A stretch of DNA of 24,778 bases from an uncultured Bacteroidales bacterium (GCA_937876995.1 CALEFD010000052.1:1-24778), one strand, 5' to 3'; positions 6,666-15,345 are shown, counted from the stretch's first letter. Notes: a model not told the origin generated them from the letters alone. Program-made: numbers and translations.

Positions 6666-7970
6666 TTATACTTCTGTTACTGTGCTTTCTATCTTACCAT
6701 CGGCAAATCTGGTAGTTAATTTATCGCCCGGATTAAGTTCGCCCACACTCTTTACTACATGCCCGTTACAGATGGTAAGTGAATAACCTCGTTGTAATAC
6801 ATGAACAGGATCAGCCACATCCACACTTCGTTCCAATAGTTCCAAACGGTGTTTCTGCGCAGTCATATAGTTCTTTGCAGATACCGACAATCGCTCTTCA
6901 AAACGATTTTGGTTATACTTTTCATCGGCAATATTCTTACGGGCAGCCACCAATGCTTTTATCAATAACTGATCCATAAGGTTCTCCTGCTTTATTTTGA
7001 GAATAGAAAAGAGCGATGGAATTTTCTGCGAAAGCACAGTCATTCTATGTTTCTCTTCTTCCATTAGTACCCTTATTCTATCGGCAAATCTTACACTCAA
7101 TTGTTGCAGATGTGCAGCACTATCCAGAACCACTCCTATAAGCAATTCCGCAGCAGCAGTAGGTGTCTTTACACGCGTATGCGATACCATATCTATAACT
7201 GTATCATCGCGCTCATGACCTATACCTGTAATTATGGGCAGAGGGAAATTGGCAATATTCATAGCCAACATATAAGAATCAAAACAATTCAAATCGCTGG
7301 TTGCGCCACCTCCACGTATTATAACTACTACATCAAAATCTTTAGCACGTATAGCTATACTGTCCAGTGCCGATATTATACTGGATTCTGCCCTATCGCC
7401 CTGCATTACTGCAGAAAACAACGACACAGAAAATCCAAATCCATACTGATTTCCGTTCAACTGATTGCAGAAATCGCCATAACCGGCTGCCGTTGCCGAC
7501 GATATAACAGCTATTCGCTGAGGCAACATAGGAATCTGCAACTCCTTATTCAGTTCCAACACCCCATCGGCCTCCAAACGTGCAAGTATCTCCTTTCTAC
7601 GACGAGCCATATCGCCCATAGTATATGTAGGATCTATGTTATGCACCACCAAAGCATATCCATACTGTTCGTGGAATGATACCGATACTTCCAGCAGTAC
7701 ATTCAGACCTGCTGAAAGTTTCTGCCCCGTCTCCATTTCAAAACGTGTGCGCAAAGGTTGAAACGTACTTTTCCAAACATTGGCACGTGCCTTTGCCACA
7801 AAATTTCCTCCGGTAGAGTCTTTCTGCACAAGTTCCATATAACAATGTCCGTTGTACGCCACCTGCATTGTACTGATTTCTGCCTTAACCCAATAGGTTT
7901 CAGGCATCTCTATTTCAAGTAAGCGTCTGACAATGTTATTCAGTTCTAATAACGATACTGCGTTTTTCAT
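6666..7970 (-). CDS. xseA: exodeoxyribonuclease VII large subunit
   Basis: The 434-residue protein has the XseA architecture. An N-terminal OB-fold (about 1-105) opens with SLLELNNIVRRLLE and YWVKAEIS. The catalytic domain follows with the conserved stretches RIAVISSATAAGYGDF and VVIIRGGGATSDLNCFD (about 215-231), then PIITGIGHERDDTVIDMVSHTRVKTPTAAAELL. A long coiled-coil stalk and a C-terminal DPxxVLxRGYSL segment complete it. It cleaves single-stranded DNA to oligonucleotides, in DNA repair and recombination. Four nucleotides separate it from the mnmA stop and xseB follows, so the three genes form one minus-strand operon. Confidence 0.96.
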   Translation of the reverse strand: MKNAVSLLELNNIVRRLLEIEMPETYWVKAEISTMQVAYNGHCYMELVQKDSTGGNFVAKARANVWKSTFQPLRTRFEMETGQKLSAGLNVLLEVSVSFHEQYGYALVVHNIDPTYTMGDMARRRKEILARLEADGVLELNKELQIPMLPQRIAVISSATAAGYGDFCNQLNGNQYGFGFSVSLFSAVMQGDRAESSIISALDSIAIRAKDFDVVVIIRGGGATSDLNCFDSYMLAMNIANFPLPIITGIGHERDDTVIDMVSHTRVKTPTAAAELLIGVVLDSAAHLQQLSVRFADRIRVLMEEEKHRMTVLSQKIPSLFSILKIKQENLMDQLLIKALVAARKNIADEKYNQNRFEERLSVSAKNYMTAQKHRLELLERSVDVADPVHVLQRGYSLTICNGHVVKSVGELNPGDKLTTRFADGKIESTVTEV

Positions 7971-7974
7971 AACA

Positions 7975-9072
7975 TCATGATATATATTGATTTATTCCTT
8001 TTTGCGATGATATTATAGCTCCACCCACTACCCTATTGCCAATATAGAACACAGCCGATTGTCCCGGTGTTACTGCCGATGCCTGTTCCTTGAAATGTAT
8101 CAGCCATTTACCATCGGGAACCTGCTGTTCCACAGTACATGGTATAGCACTACTTCTGTATCGGATTCTCACTGTAAGAGAATTGGAATCCATACAAGAG
8201 AGACGCAAATTATCTACCAACATATAACCGGTAAGCAAATCTTCTGCATCGCCTAACATTACCGTATTCTTCTCGGGATTTGTTCTTAATACATATTTAG
8301 GTGTTCCAAATGCAACAACCAATCCCTTGCGTTGTCCTATTGTGTAGTATGGATAACCTTTGTGTTCGCCTATTAAGCGCCCTCCTTTATCTACGAACTT
8401 TCCGTTACCCACCAATTCTGTATCAATATTTGGAAGTTCTCTTTTCAGAAATGCCCTATAATCGTCCTCAATAAAACATACCTCCATACTCTCTGAATCG
8501 GAAGCTTTCAACTGCAAACCGTTCTGCCTGAGCACCTCTCTTACATCGTCTTTACTTAGTCTGCCCAACGGGAAAAGTGTTCTGGAGAGTACTTCTTGTG
8601 ACAGTTGCCATAAAAAATAGCTTTGGTCTTTTTTTGTATCTGCGCCCCGTTCTATGTAAAAGTAACCATCTTCTTCAACTATAGAAGCATAATGCCCTGT
8701 AGCAATATATTTACAGCCTAATCTATCGGCATACTGTATAAGCAAATGAAATTTAAAGCGAGGATTACACTCTATACATGGATTTGGAGTGCGTCCGTTA
8801 AGCCAATCTTGAACAAACGGATCTATAACCAATTGTTTAAACATAGCACGAGCATCTTCCACATAATGTTCCACGCCTAATCTAGCAGCTACAGCACGAG
8901 CCTCGGAAACGTATCGGGGTTCTGTTTCTGTATCTTTCAACCCTATATCGTGATTACGTATAGTAAGCCCAACAACCTCATAACCGGCATTTTGTAACAA
9001 CAATACAGCAGCAGTACTATCTATACCACCGCTCATACCTAACAATACCCGTATTTTTCCACTACCTTTCAT
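7975..9072 (-). CDS. mnmA: tRNA-specific 2-thiouridylase MnmA
   Basis: Starting at ATG 9072 gives 365 residues. It shows the PP-loop SGGIDST (14-20), NPCIECNPRFKF containing Cys102, TGHYA (125-129), DQSYFLW (149-155), the second catalytic cysteine in MEVCFIEDD at Cys199, and GQRKG further on. Both Cys numbers coincide with the E. coli pair, which supports this start over an in-frame extension to 9144 that adds 24 unrelated residues. The enzyme uses ATP and a persulfide to make 2-thiouridine at the wobble position of Lys, Glu and Gln tRNAs in the cytoplasm. It heads the mnmA-xseA-xseB operon. Confidence 0.95.
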   Translation of the reverse strand: MKGSGKIRVLLGMSGGIDSTAAVLLLQNAGYEVVGLTIRNHDIGLKDTETEPRYVSEARAVAARLGVEHYVEDARAMFKQLVIDPFVQDWLNGRTPNPCIECNPRFKFHLLIQYADRLGCKYIATGHYASIVEEDGYFYIERGADTKKDQSYFLWQLSQEVLSRTLFPLGRLSKDDVREVLRQNGLQLKASDSESMEVCFIEDDYRAFLKRELPNIDTELVGNGKFVDKGGRLIGEHKGYPYYTIGQRKGLVVAFGTPKYVLRTNPEKNTVMLGDAEDLLTGYMLVDNLRLSCMDSNSLTVRIRYRSSAIPCTVEQQVPDGKWLIHFKEQASAVTPGQSAVFYIGNRVVGGAIISSQKGINQYIS

Positions 9073-9078
9073 TATCGG

Positions 9079-9086
9079 CAAAAGTA
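9079..9086 (-). promoter_or_regulatory. possible -7 box of the mnmA operon
   Basis: On the minus strand this reads TACTTTTG, matching TAnnTTTG. It lies only 6 bp before the mnmA ATG, so a transcript from it would be nearly leaderless. No -33 TTTG is seen at the right distance, so this is tentative. Confidence 0.3.
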
Positions 9087-9130
9087 ACCATTTAATGGCT
9101 TTAATTTGAATTTTGAGACCAAAAAAAGAG

Positions 9131-9138
9131 TAATTTTG
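9131..9138 (+). promoter_or_regulatory. possible -7 box of the MATE operon
   Basis: TAATTTTG matches TAnnTTTG and lies 18 bp before the ATG at 9157. A TTTG at 9105-9108 gives a 22-bp spacer, within the range for Bacteroidetes promoters. It is divergent from the mnmA operon. Confidence 0.5.
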
Positions 9139-9156
9139 CAGCAAATTTTAAAACAG

Positions 9157-10527
9157 ATGTCAGAACAGAGAACACCTACAGAATTAGGAACAGAAGGAAT
9201 TGGTAAATTGATAATGACATATGCCGTTCCGGCTATCATTGCAATGGTAGCATCTTCACTTTACAACATTGTTGACAGAGCATTCATTGGGCACGGAGTA
9301 GATGCACTTGCACTATCCGGTTTGGCTATCACGTTTCCACTTATTAACCTATCCGCAGCGTTGGGTTCTATGGTTGGAGTGGGTTCAGGTACTATGATTT
9401 CACTGAAATTGGGACAACGTGACCACGAATCGGCTCAAATAGTTTTAGGCAATTCCGTTACACTGAATGTAATTGTAGGTGTAATATTCGGAGCATTGGG
9501 ATTGATATTTATTGATCCGTTACTGATGCTTTTCGGTGCAACAGATGCAACCATTCAATATGCCAAGGATTATATGATATTCATTCTGATAGGTAATGTA
9601 TTCACACATCTATATTTGGGAATTAACTGCATATTGCGTTCAGCCGGGCACCCCAAAAAAGCTATGGCAGCCACTATTGGCACAGTCATTCTGAATACAA
9701 TATTGGACTACCTCTTTATAATGGTATTCCATTGGGGTATTGCAGGTGCTGCTATTGCCACAGTGATATCGCAGGTAATTGCTTTTATATGGCAGTGTTT
9801 CCAATTATCAGATAAAAATGAGTTAATCCGTTTCAGACGTGGCACATACAGACTGCGTGGCAATTTGGTATCAAACATTTTAGCCATAGGATTATCACCT
9901 TGTCTTATGAATGCTGCATCCTGTTTTGTGGTGTTGCTTATAAACAGAGGCTTGCTTGAACATGGAGGCGACCTGGCTATAGGAGCATACGGCATAGTAA
10001 ACAGTATAGCCTTTATTTTTGTAATGATTGTTATGGGTTTCAATCAGGCCATGCAGCCTATTGCAGGTTACAACTACGGTGCAGGCCAATACAGCAGAGT
10101 AATTAAGGTTCTAAAACTAACCATCCTGTTTGCCACACTTACCACCACACTGGGTTTTATAATTGGAGAATTCTTCCCCGGAATATGTATCAAGATATTC
10201 ACATCCGATCCGGCACTTACTGATATAGCCAGGAATGGAATGAGAATAGTATTTTTAGTATATCCGCTCATAGGTTTCCAAATGGTTACAGGTAATTTCT
10301 TCCAGAGCATAGGTAAACCTATACGCTCCATTATCATGTCTTTGTCAAGACAGCTCATCATACTTATTCCTTGCCTGATTATCATGCCAAAATATTTTGG
10401 TATAAACGGAGTATGGTACAGTATGCCGGTAGCAGACGGGCTTTCTGTAATCTTAGCATTATCATTTCTTTTACTGGAAATGAAAAACTTGAAAAAAATG
10501 GCATCATCAACATCAAATATAAAGTAG
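9157..10527 (+). CDS. MATE family multidrug/cation exporter
   Basis: Starting at ATG 9157 gives 456 residues; an upstream in-frame TTG at 9106 lies before the promoter box and is rejected. The sequence is a run of about 12 hydrophobic segments. It has MATE signatures in both halves: AVPAIIAMVASSLYNIVDRAFIG near the start, then SGLAITFPLINLSAALGSMVGVGSGTMISLKLGQ, and in the second half NQAMQPIAGYNYGAGQ followed by MVTGNFFQSIGKP. The family exports drugs or metabolites across the inner membrane in exchange for Na+ or H+. The substrate cannot be predicted. It leads an operon with the next two genes (3-nt and 7-nt gaps). Confidence 0.92.
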   Translation: MSEQRTPTELGTEGIGKLIMTYAVPAIIAMVASSLYNIVDRAFIGHGVDALALSGLAITFPLINLSAALGSMVGVGSGTMISLKLGQRDHESAQIVLGNSVTLNVIVGVIFGALGLIFIDPLLMLFGATDATIQYAKDYMIFILIGNVFTHLYLGINCILRSAGHPKKAMAATIGTVILNTILDYLFIMVFHWGIAGAAIATVISQVIAFIWQCFQLSDKNELIRFRRGTYRLRGNLVSNILAIGLSPCLMNAASCFVVLLINRGLLEHGGDLAIGAYGIVNSIAFIFVMIVMGFNQAMQPIAGYNYGAGQYSRVIKVLKLTILFATLTTTLGFIIGEFFPGICIKIFTSDPALTDIARNGMRIVFLVYPLIGFQMVTGNFFQSIGKPIRSIIMSLSRQLIILIPCLIIMPKYFGINGVWYSMPVADGLSVILALSFLLLEMKNLKKMASSTSNIK

Positions 10528-10530
10528 AGT

Positions 10531-11148
10531 ATGAAAAAACATTTTGCAATCAATATTGGACGCCAAATAGGTAGCGGCGGACGCGCAGTGGCAAAAATAG
10601 TTTCAGAAAAACTGAACATCAATGTGTATGACCGTAAACTTTTAAAGACTGCTTCTGATCAGACAGGTTTCAGCGAAGAACATTTTGAAAAGGCCGATGA
10701 AGAGTCATCGCGCAACCCTTTACGTTCTCTTATTTTTGCCAATTTAGGCAATGGCAGTATGGCAAAAAACTATATGAGCAACGAATCACTGTTTGCCATG
10801 CAGAGCGATGCCATACGCCAAATTCACGAACAGGAAGATTGTATTTTTATAGGCAGATGCGCCGACTATACTCTACGCGACAGCGATATGACACTGAATG
10901 TATTTCTTGCAGCTACACCCAATGACAGAATAAGACGAATTTGCAACATAGAAAACTGTTCAGAAGACAAGGCACGTAGTATTATGAATGATGCAGACAA
11001 AAAACGATCATCATATTACAACTACTACACTGACAAAAAATGGGGTGACAGCAGTTCATATGACATCTGTCTTAACACTTCAACATTTGGCTACGAAAAA
11101 TGCGCAGATATTATAATTGAGTTGGCAAAAATCAAGTTCGGTTTATAG
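10531..11148 (+). CDS. cytidylate kinase-like protein
   Basis: The 205-residue protein opens with INIGRQIGSGGRAVAKIVSEKL, a P-loop-like phosphate-binding motif (about 8-17), followed by NVYDRKLLKTASDQTGFSEEHFEKADE. Both are typical of the cytidylate-kinase-2 family, common in Bacteroidetes and anaerobes. Later motifs are IFIGRCADYTL (about 109-119), VFLAATPNDRIRRI, and an arginine-rich lid with KKRSSYYNYYTDKKWGD and a closing SSYDICLNTSTFG. It is predicted to be a cytoplasmic P-loop kinase, but the true substrate of this subfamily is not established. It is packed 3 nt after the MATE gene and 7 nt before the phosphodiesterase gene. Confidence 0.88.
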   Translation: MKKHFAINIGRQIGSGGRAVAKIVSEKLNINVYDRKLLKTASDQTGFSEEHFEKADEESSRNPLRSLIFANLGNGSMAKNYMSNESLFAMQSDAIRQIHEQEDCIFIGRCADYTLRDSDMTLNVFLAATPNDRIRRICNIENCSEDKARSIMNDADKKRSSYYNYYTDKKWGDSSSYDICLNTSTFGYEKCADIIIELAKIKFGL

Positions 11149-11155
11149 AAGTTAT

Positions 11156-11662
11156 ATGAAGAGAATAGGTCTTATTTCCGACACCCACGGCTATTGGGAC
11201 GAACGCTTCAAGAAATATTTTGAAGAATGTGATGAAATATGGCATGCCGGCGATATAGGAACCTATGAAATTGCCGCACAGCTTGAAAGAATTGCTCCAT
11301 TAAGAGCAGTGTATGGCAACTGCGACGGTTACGATATACGCAGAGCATTTCCCGAAGTAAACAGATTTCGAATAGAAGATGTTGATGTTGTCCTAAAACA
11401 TATAGGTGGAACACCAGGACACTATGACCGTTCTGTAATAAACCAGTTATATTACAACACGCCCAATCTTTTTGTTTGCGGTCATTCGCATATCCTTAAA
11501 GTTCAATTTGACCAAGGTCTGAATATGATGTATATAAACCCTGGAGCAGCAGGTTTGCAAGGTTGGCAAAGAGTACGTACCATTATAAGATTCACCATTG
11601 ATAAGAGCGATTTCAAAGATCTGGAAGTAATTGAATTTGAAAGAAAAGAGAATTCTATCTAA
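11156..11662 (+). CDS. YfcE-type metallophosphoesterase
   Basis: ATG at 11156 gives 168 residues starting MKRIGLISDTHGYWDERF, with the first metal-binding motif at once. An extension to 11117 would overlap the previous gene by 32 nt and adds no family sequence. All calcineurin-like blocks are present: SDTHG (8-12), HAGDIG (36-41), YGNCDGYD (60-67), the H of LKHIGGTPGHY, CGHSHIL and NPGAAG. Size and motif spacing fit the YfcE/MJ0936 group of two-metal phosphodiesterases. These act on model phosphodiesters; the physiological substrate is unknown. It is the third gene of the operon. Confidence 0.92.
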   Translation: MKRIGLISDTHGYWDERFKKYFEECDEIWHAGDIGTYEIAAQLERIAPLRAVYGNCDGYDIRRAFPEVNRFRIEDVDVVLKHIGGTPGHYDRSVINQLYYNTPNLFVCGHSHILKVQFDQGLNMMYINPGAAGLQGWQRVRTIIRFTIDKSDFKDLEVIEFERKENSI

Positions 11663-11687
11663 TTTTTTTTCTCATAAATTAAACCAT

Positions 11688-11717
11688 TTTGCCTGTTTAC
11701 GGTCATATTTATGTTTT
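11688..11717 (+). promoter_or_regulatory. probable promoter of the LTxxQ protein gene
   Basis: TTTG at 11688-11691 and TATGTTTT at 11710-11717 (one mismatch to TAnnTTTG) are separated by 18 bp and lie 35 bp before the ATG at 11753. Confidence 0.4.
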
Positions 11718-11752
11718 CATAAATGTACACAATAGACTTAATAAGAAGCAAA

Positions 11753-12232
11753 ATGAAAAAATTATCAATTGTATTATCATTATTGATGGTAGCTACCATC
11801 AGTTTTGCACAGGCACCGGGTGGACAAGGTTTTCCAGGTGGTGGCCAGATGAACTTCAATCCTGAAGATATGGCAAAACGTCAGGCAGAACGCCTACAGC
11901 AACAGTTAGAGCTCAACAAGACTCAGTACGATTCTCTTTATGTATTCTTCTTGGCTCAGAGTAAAGAACAGCAGAAACAGCGTGAACAGATGCGTCAGGG
12001 TGGTCAGCAGCCACAGCAGATGGATCGCGAAGCTATGATGGAAAGATTCCAGAAACAGCGTGAAGCACAGGAAGCAAAGCTAAAGACTATTCTTACAGAA
12101 GCTCAGTTTAAAAAGTATCAGGAACAGCAAGCAGAGATGCGTGCCAACGGCGGTGGCTTTGGCGGCGGTTTTGGCGGTGGTCAGGGTATGCCTGGCGGTC
12201 AGGGCCCACGTCCAGGTGCTGGTGCACGCTAA
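11753..12232 (+). CDS. secreted LTxxQ (Spy/CpxP-like) helical protein
   Basis: ATG at 11753 gives 159 residues with a clean Sec signal (MKKLSIVLSLLMVATISFAQ). The mature part is a Gln/Lys/Arg-rich helical stretch: MAKRQAERLQQQLELNKTQ, a middle run rich in QQ, then MMERFQKQREAQEAKLKTIL followed by LTEAQFKKYQEQQAEM. The LTxxQ-type ends of two helical repeats resemble Spy/CpxP and DUF4890 periplasmic proteins, which act as ATP-independent chaperones or envelope-stress sensors. The protein ends in a Gly-rich tail (GGGFGGGFGGG). The 10-bp hairpin terminator at 12261 follows directly, so it is monocistronic. The function is inferred from a weak family match. Confidence 0.65.
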   Translation: MKKLSIVLSLLMVATISFAQAPGGQGFPGGGQMNFNPEDMAKRQAERLQQQLELNKTQYDSLYVFFLAQSKEQQKQREQMRQGGQQPQQMDREAMMERFQKQREAQEAKLKTILTEAQFKKYQEQQAEMRANGGGFGGGFGGGQGMPGGQGPRPGAGAR

Positions 12233-12260
12233 TCCTACATAATAACATAACACAAGCAAG

Positions 12261-12297
12261 CAGACATCCGCAAAATACGGGTGTCTGTATTGTTTTA
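12261..12297 (+). terminator. intrinsic terminator after the LTxxQ gene
   Basis: CAGACATCCG (12261-12270) pairs with CGGGTGTCTG (12278-12287), with one T-G wobble and a 7-nt loop, followed by a T-rich tail (TATTGTTTTA). Confidence 0.8.
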
Positions 12298-12321
12298 TAT
12301 AATCAAAAATAACTATCTTCG
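12290..12321 (+). promoter_or_regulatory. probable promoter of the esterase gene
   Basis: TTG at 12290-12292 and TATCTTCG at 12314-12321 (one mismatch to TAnnTTTG) are 21 bp apart and 34 bp before the ATG at 12356. The -33 box overlaps the tail of the preceding terminator. Confidence 0.5.
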
Positions 12322-12355
12322 CACAAACTATATATCTAACAAACATATCATCAAT

Positions 12356-13528
12356 ATGAAACGTACAAAATTAATTTTAGCAACATTTATCTGTGCTGCT
12401 TTATGCAGTCAGCTTTCAGCACAACGATTTGGAGCGGTTTCCTTCCCGGAAGGTTCTTATTCACCGGAAACCAATATCAACAGAAATTCATATCCGCGTG
12501 TATTAAAAGACAACAGTGTTATGTTCAGTGTAAATGCTCCACAGGCCCAAAAAGTTCAGATAGACCTTTGTGGCGTGAAATACGATATGAACAAAAGCGA
12601 AAACGGTGTATGGACAGTAACAACAAAACCTCAAGTTCCGGGTTTCCATTACTATTCGCTTATTGTAGATGGTGTTTCTGTGGCAGACCCTGCAAGCCGT
12701 AGTTTTTATGGATGCAGCCGATGGTCAAGTGCAATTGACATTATAGAAGAGGGTACAGAACATTTTGACGTTCAAGATGTGCCACATGGCGAAGTTCGCA
12801 CAGTACACTACTATTCAAAAGTAGAAGAGGCCTGGCGTCCGCTTTTGGTTTATACACCGGCAGGTTATGAAGATGGTAAGACAGAATATCCCGTAGTATA
12901 TATACAACATGGTGGTGGCGAAGACCATCGTGGTTGGATGGAACAGGGACGTACTGCACAGATTATGGACAACCTAATAGCTGCTGGCAAAGCTGTACCT
13001 ATGATAATTGTAAGTTCAAACAGCAACGTTATGTCACGTAATGGTGGCATGGGTGGTGGCTACAGTTGGCAAGGTATGCAGACATTCCGTAGTGAAATGA
13101 TAGATAACATCATTCCATTTGTAGAGCAGAACTTCCGCACTAAGAAAGACCGTAAGTATCGCGCTATGTGTGGACTCTCAATGGGTGGTGGTCAGTCATT
13201 CTACATTGGCCTACGCGATCCTGAGGTATTTTCAAACGTTGGTGTATTCTCTACGGGTATGTTCGGAGGCATATCGGGTGCAGCCAATTTCGACCTTGAG
13301 AAAGAGGTGCCCGGTATTCTGACCAATACTGCAAATTTCAACAAACAGTTCGATGTATTCTTTATTACATGCGGTGAACAAGATCCACGTATTGAATATA
13401 ACAAAAACATTGTCAAGAAGATGCAGGAAGGTGGAGTTGATGTTAGATTTAACTCCTACCCCGGCGATCACGAATGGCAGGTATGGCGAAAATCACTGCA
13501 TGAATTTGCACAATACTTGTTTAAATAA
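12356..13528 (+). CDS. secreted esterase, feruloyl/enterochelin-esterase type
   Basis: ATG at 12356 gives 390 residues with a Sec signal ending LSAQ; an in-frame upstream ATG at 12281 lies in the previous terminator. Residues about 50-130 form an Ig-like E-set domain (SVMFSVNAPQAQKVQIDL, GVWTVTT, PGFHYYSLIVDG). This is followed by an alpha/beta hydrolase of esterase D/XynZ type: RPLLVYTPAGYEDGK, YPVVYIQHGGGEDHRGW, then the nucleophile in GLSMGGG (Ser275), a probable acid in CGEQDPR (Asp343), and the His in GDHEWQVW (His372). This architecture is found in Bacteroidetes feruloyl and acetyl-xylan esterases that remove side groups from plant polysaccharides. Siderophore-type esterases share the fold. 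No SusC/D genes are nearby, so the exact substrate is open. Confidence 0.88.
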   Translation: MKRTKLILATFICAALCSQLSAQRFGAVSFPEGSYSPETNINRNSYPRVLKDNSVMFSVNAPQAQKVQIDLCGVKYDMNKSENGVWTVTTKPQVPGFHYYSLIVDGVSVADPASRSFYGCSRWSSAIDIIEEGTEHFDVQDVPHGEVRTVHYYSKVEEAWRPLLVYTPAGYEDGKTEYPVVYIQHGGGEDHRGWMEQGRTAQIMDNLIAAGKAVPMIIVSSNSNVMSRNGGMGGGYSWQGMQTFRSEMIDNIIPFVEQNFRTKKDRKYRAMCGLSMGGGQSFYIGLRDPEVFSNVGVFSTGMFGGISGAANFDLEKEVPGILTNTANFNKQFDVFFITCGEQDPRIEYNKNIVKKMQEGGVDVRFNSYPGDHEWQVWRKSLHEFAQYLFK

Positions 13529-13565
13529 AAATAGACCCGTTTGGGTCTATTTTTATTTAAACAAG
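13516..13565. terminator. perfect 23-bp hairpin terminator, bidirectional
   Basis: Bases 13516-13538 pair perfectly with 13543-13565 around a GTTT loop. The GC-rich top is TAGACCC/GGGTCTA and the lower part is A/T tracts on both sides, so each strand gives a stem followed by T's. The left arm includes the last codons and stop of the esterase gene. It can also end the minus-strand transporter transcript, which stops at 13657. Confidence 0.85.
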
Positions 13566-13647
13566 CATTATATCCTTATCTATTATAGCATCCTACGGAT
13601 GCGCCCTACGGGCCAATTAATTATTTAAACAAGTATTATACCTTATC
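13556..13647. repeat. 25-bp direct repeat flanking two CCTACGG mini-hairpins
   Basis: ATTTAAACAAG[C/T]ATTATA with CCTTATC occurs at about 13556-13581 and again at 13623-13647. Between the copies lie two tiny palindromes, GCATCCTACGGATGC (13588-13602) and GCCCTACGGGC (13603-13613), each with a CCTACGG core. The reverse strand of the first reads GGCGCATCC, which also occurs in the 15.5-kb repeats. It looks like a small REP-type element; no ORF is present. Confidence 0.5.
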
Positions 13648-13656
13648 AACACTAAC

Positions 13657-15345
13657 TTAGATTAGGATTCCACCCAAAATAACTAAGAGTTGGGCAGTAA
13701 GTATTCGCAGGAACATTACAAGCGGATATACAGTTGAATAACTTACTGCCGGAGCATCGTGTTCAGTTTGGCTATTTGCAAATGCCAATGCAGGCGGATT
13801 AGTGCTACTACCTGCCACCAAACCTATAATGCTATAGTAATTCATCTTGTACTTTACTCGCGCTATCAAAGCAGTCAAGAAGACTGGAATAACTGTTATC
13901 AGCAGACCTGCTATCATATATATCAAGCCATCACCGGAAGTTATAGTATCTACAAAGTTAGCACCCGATTTCAATCCCACACTTGCCAAGAATAGCGCAA
14001 TACCCACTTCTCGAAGCATTAAGTTTGCGCTTGCCTTTGTATATGTAACCAAACCAAACTGATAGCCAAAGCGACTAATCAAGATAGCAATCACCAGCGG
14101 ACCGCCTGCCAAACCCAAACGCAATGGTGTAGGTACACCCGGAATATTCACAGGAATACTTCCAAGCAAAATTCCCAATAAGATACCTATAAATAATGTA
14201 GCAATATTTGGAACATCAAGTCTTTTCATTTCGTTACCCAAACGAGTAGCCACAGCAGCCACATTACCTTCATGACCAACTACAGTCAGACGGTCACCCA
14301 TCTGCAACACCAGACTTGCAGAAGCGAACAACTCTGTACCGGAACGAACTACACGCGTAATAGTAACATCATAAACGCTACCCAGATGCAGTTCTCCTAA
14401 AGTTTTACCATTTATTTTATCTTTAGTAACAACTATTCTTCTTGAAACCAAAGGTTCAGAACCGGAAATACTATCCCACTGAATATCTACTGTAGAACCT
14501 AATATAGTAAGAATAGAATCGGCATCATCTTCTGAACTTACTATGCAAAGTTGATCACCTACATTAACTACAGTATCTCTATGAGGTGTTTCCACCTTAC
14601 CATCGTGAAGCAGACGTGAGCAGATAAATTCTCTGTTTATAATACGTCTCAATTCTATAATGGTTTTACCTGCCAAACGTTCATTCTGCATCTCTATATA
14701 CTGGCGTACAGGTTTACTTGCAGCATTCTGTTGCTCCATCAAAGTAAGTTGTTCATTCTCTTTATCATCTTTGATTTTGCATATAACCTTTACAATCATC
14801 GGCACTAAAATAACGCCTAAAACTGCTAACGGATAAGCACAAGCATAACCTGTTGCTATATCAGCACTACTGCCTATCTGTTTAAGTGCCTCTTCTGCTG
14901 CACCAAGTCCGGGGGTATTTGTTACAGCGCCGCTCAATACACCCACCAACATAGGGAAACTATCAGGATTTGAACGGTCAAACAGCAGAAAAAAAGCACC
15001 TATAGCCACAATTATGTTCAGCATAACCATTTCCACTGCCAATCTATTCATTTTCATTCCACCTTTTTTAAAGGAGGTAAAGAATGATGGTCCAACCTGC
15101 AAACCCAAACTATACACAAATAGAATCAGTCCAAAATCTTGTATAAAATTGATAATCTTTATATTGCCGGTAAATCCAAAATGGCCCACCAAAATACCCA
15201 TAAAAAGTACACAGGCAACTCCTAAAGAAACACCTTTAATTTTAAACTTACCTAAACCCACACCTGCTGCAATAACAAAAGAATAGAGCGCCAGAATATG
15301 CGCCACAGAATCCTGATCAAAAAGCAGAGACTTAATCCAATCCAT
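13657..15345 (-). CDS. AspT/YidE-type transporter with two RCK_C domains
   Basis: The 562-residue protein has the family's symmetric plan. The first hydrophobic block of about five segments (about 10-190) contains GVLSGAVTNTPGLGAAEEAL. Two soluble TrkA-C/RCK_C domains follow (about 215-370; IIELRRIINREFICSRLLHDG, then LHLGSVYDVTITRVVRSGTELFASASLVLQMGDRLTVVG). The second membrane block (about 380-562) contains LVAGSSTNPPALAFANSQ. The T-N-T-P and S-T-N-P-P motifs are the paired re-entrant signatures of the aspartate:alanine exchanger family. Characterised members exchange aspartate for alanine or carry dicarboxylates; a C4-dicarboxylate role would suit a succinate-producing anaerobe but is inference. 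It is monocistronic, with a good promoter at 15420-15450 and a terminator at 13516-13565. Confidence 0.9.
   Translation of the reverse strand: MDWIKSLLFDQDSVAHILALYSFVIAAGVGLGKFKIKGVSLGVACVLFMGILVGHFGFTGNIKIINFIQDFGLILFVYSLGLQVGPSFFTSFKKGGMKMNRLAVEMVMLNIIVAIGAFFLLFDRSNPDSFPMLVGVLSGAVTNTPGLGAAEEALKQIGSSADIATGYACAYPLAVLGVILVPMIVKVICKIKDDKENEQLTLMEQQNAASKPVRQYIEMQNERLAGKTIIELRRIINREFICSRLLHDGKVETPHRDTVVNVGDQLCIVSSEDDADSILTILGSTVDIQWDSISGSEPLVSRRIVVTKDKINGKTLGELHLGSVYDVTITRVVRSGTELFASASLVLQMGDRLTVVGHEGNVAAVATRLGNEMKRLDVPNIATLFIGILLGILLGSIPVNIPGVPTPLRLGLAGGPLVIAILISRFGYQFGLVTYTKASANLMLREVGIALFLASVGLKSGANFVDTITSGDGLIYMIAGLLITVIPVFLTALIARVKYKMNYYSIIGLVAGSSTNPPALAFANSQTEHDAPAVSYSTVYPLVMFLRILTAQLLVILGGILI

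Noticed and set aside
6203..6719. Two plus-strand open frames across the convergent gap
   Set aside because: They are antisense to xseB and the end of xseA, consist of Phe/Tyr/Leu-rich AT-driven sequence, and cross the hairpin at 6367-6435.
7101..7679. 192-codon open frame on the plus strand
   Set aside because: It lies wholly antisense to xseA, a secure gene, and its translation is low-complexity (rich in Tyr, Cys, His, Arg) with no family features.
9073..9144. Longer N-terminus for MnmA
   Set aside because: The extra 24 residues do not resemble the family, overlap the divergent promoter region, and would shift both catalytic cysteines from their usual numbers.
10074..10622. 182-codon open frame on the minus strand
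   Set aside because: Antisense to the MATE gene and running into the next gene; no recognisable domain or promoter.
12281..12355. Earlier ATG for the esterase
   Set aside because: It lies in the terminator arm of the preceding gene and upstream of the probable -7 box, and it would bury the signal peptide.
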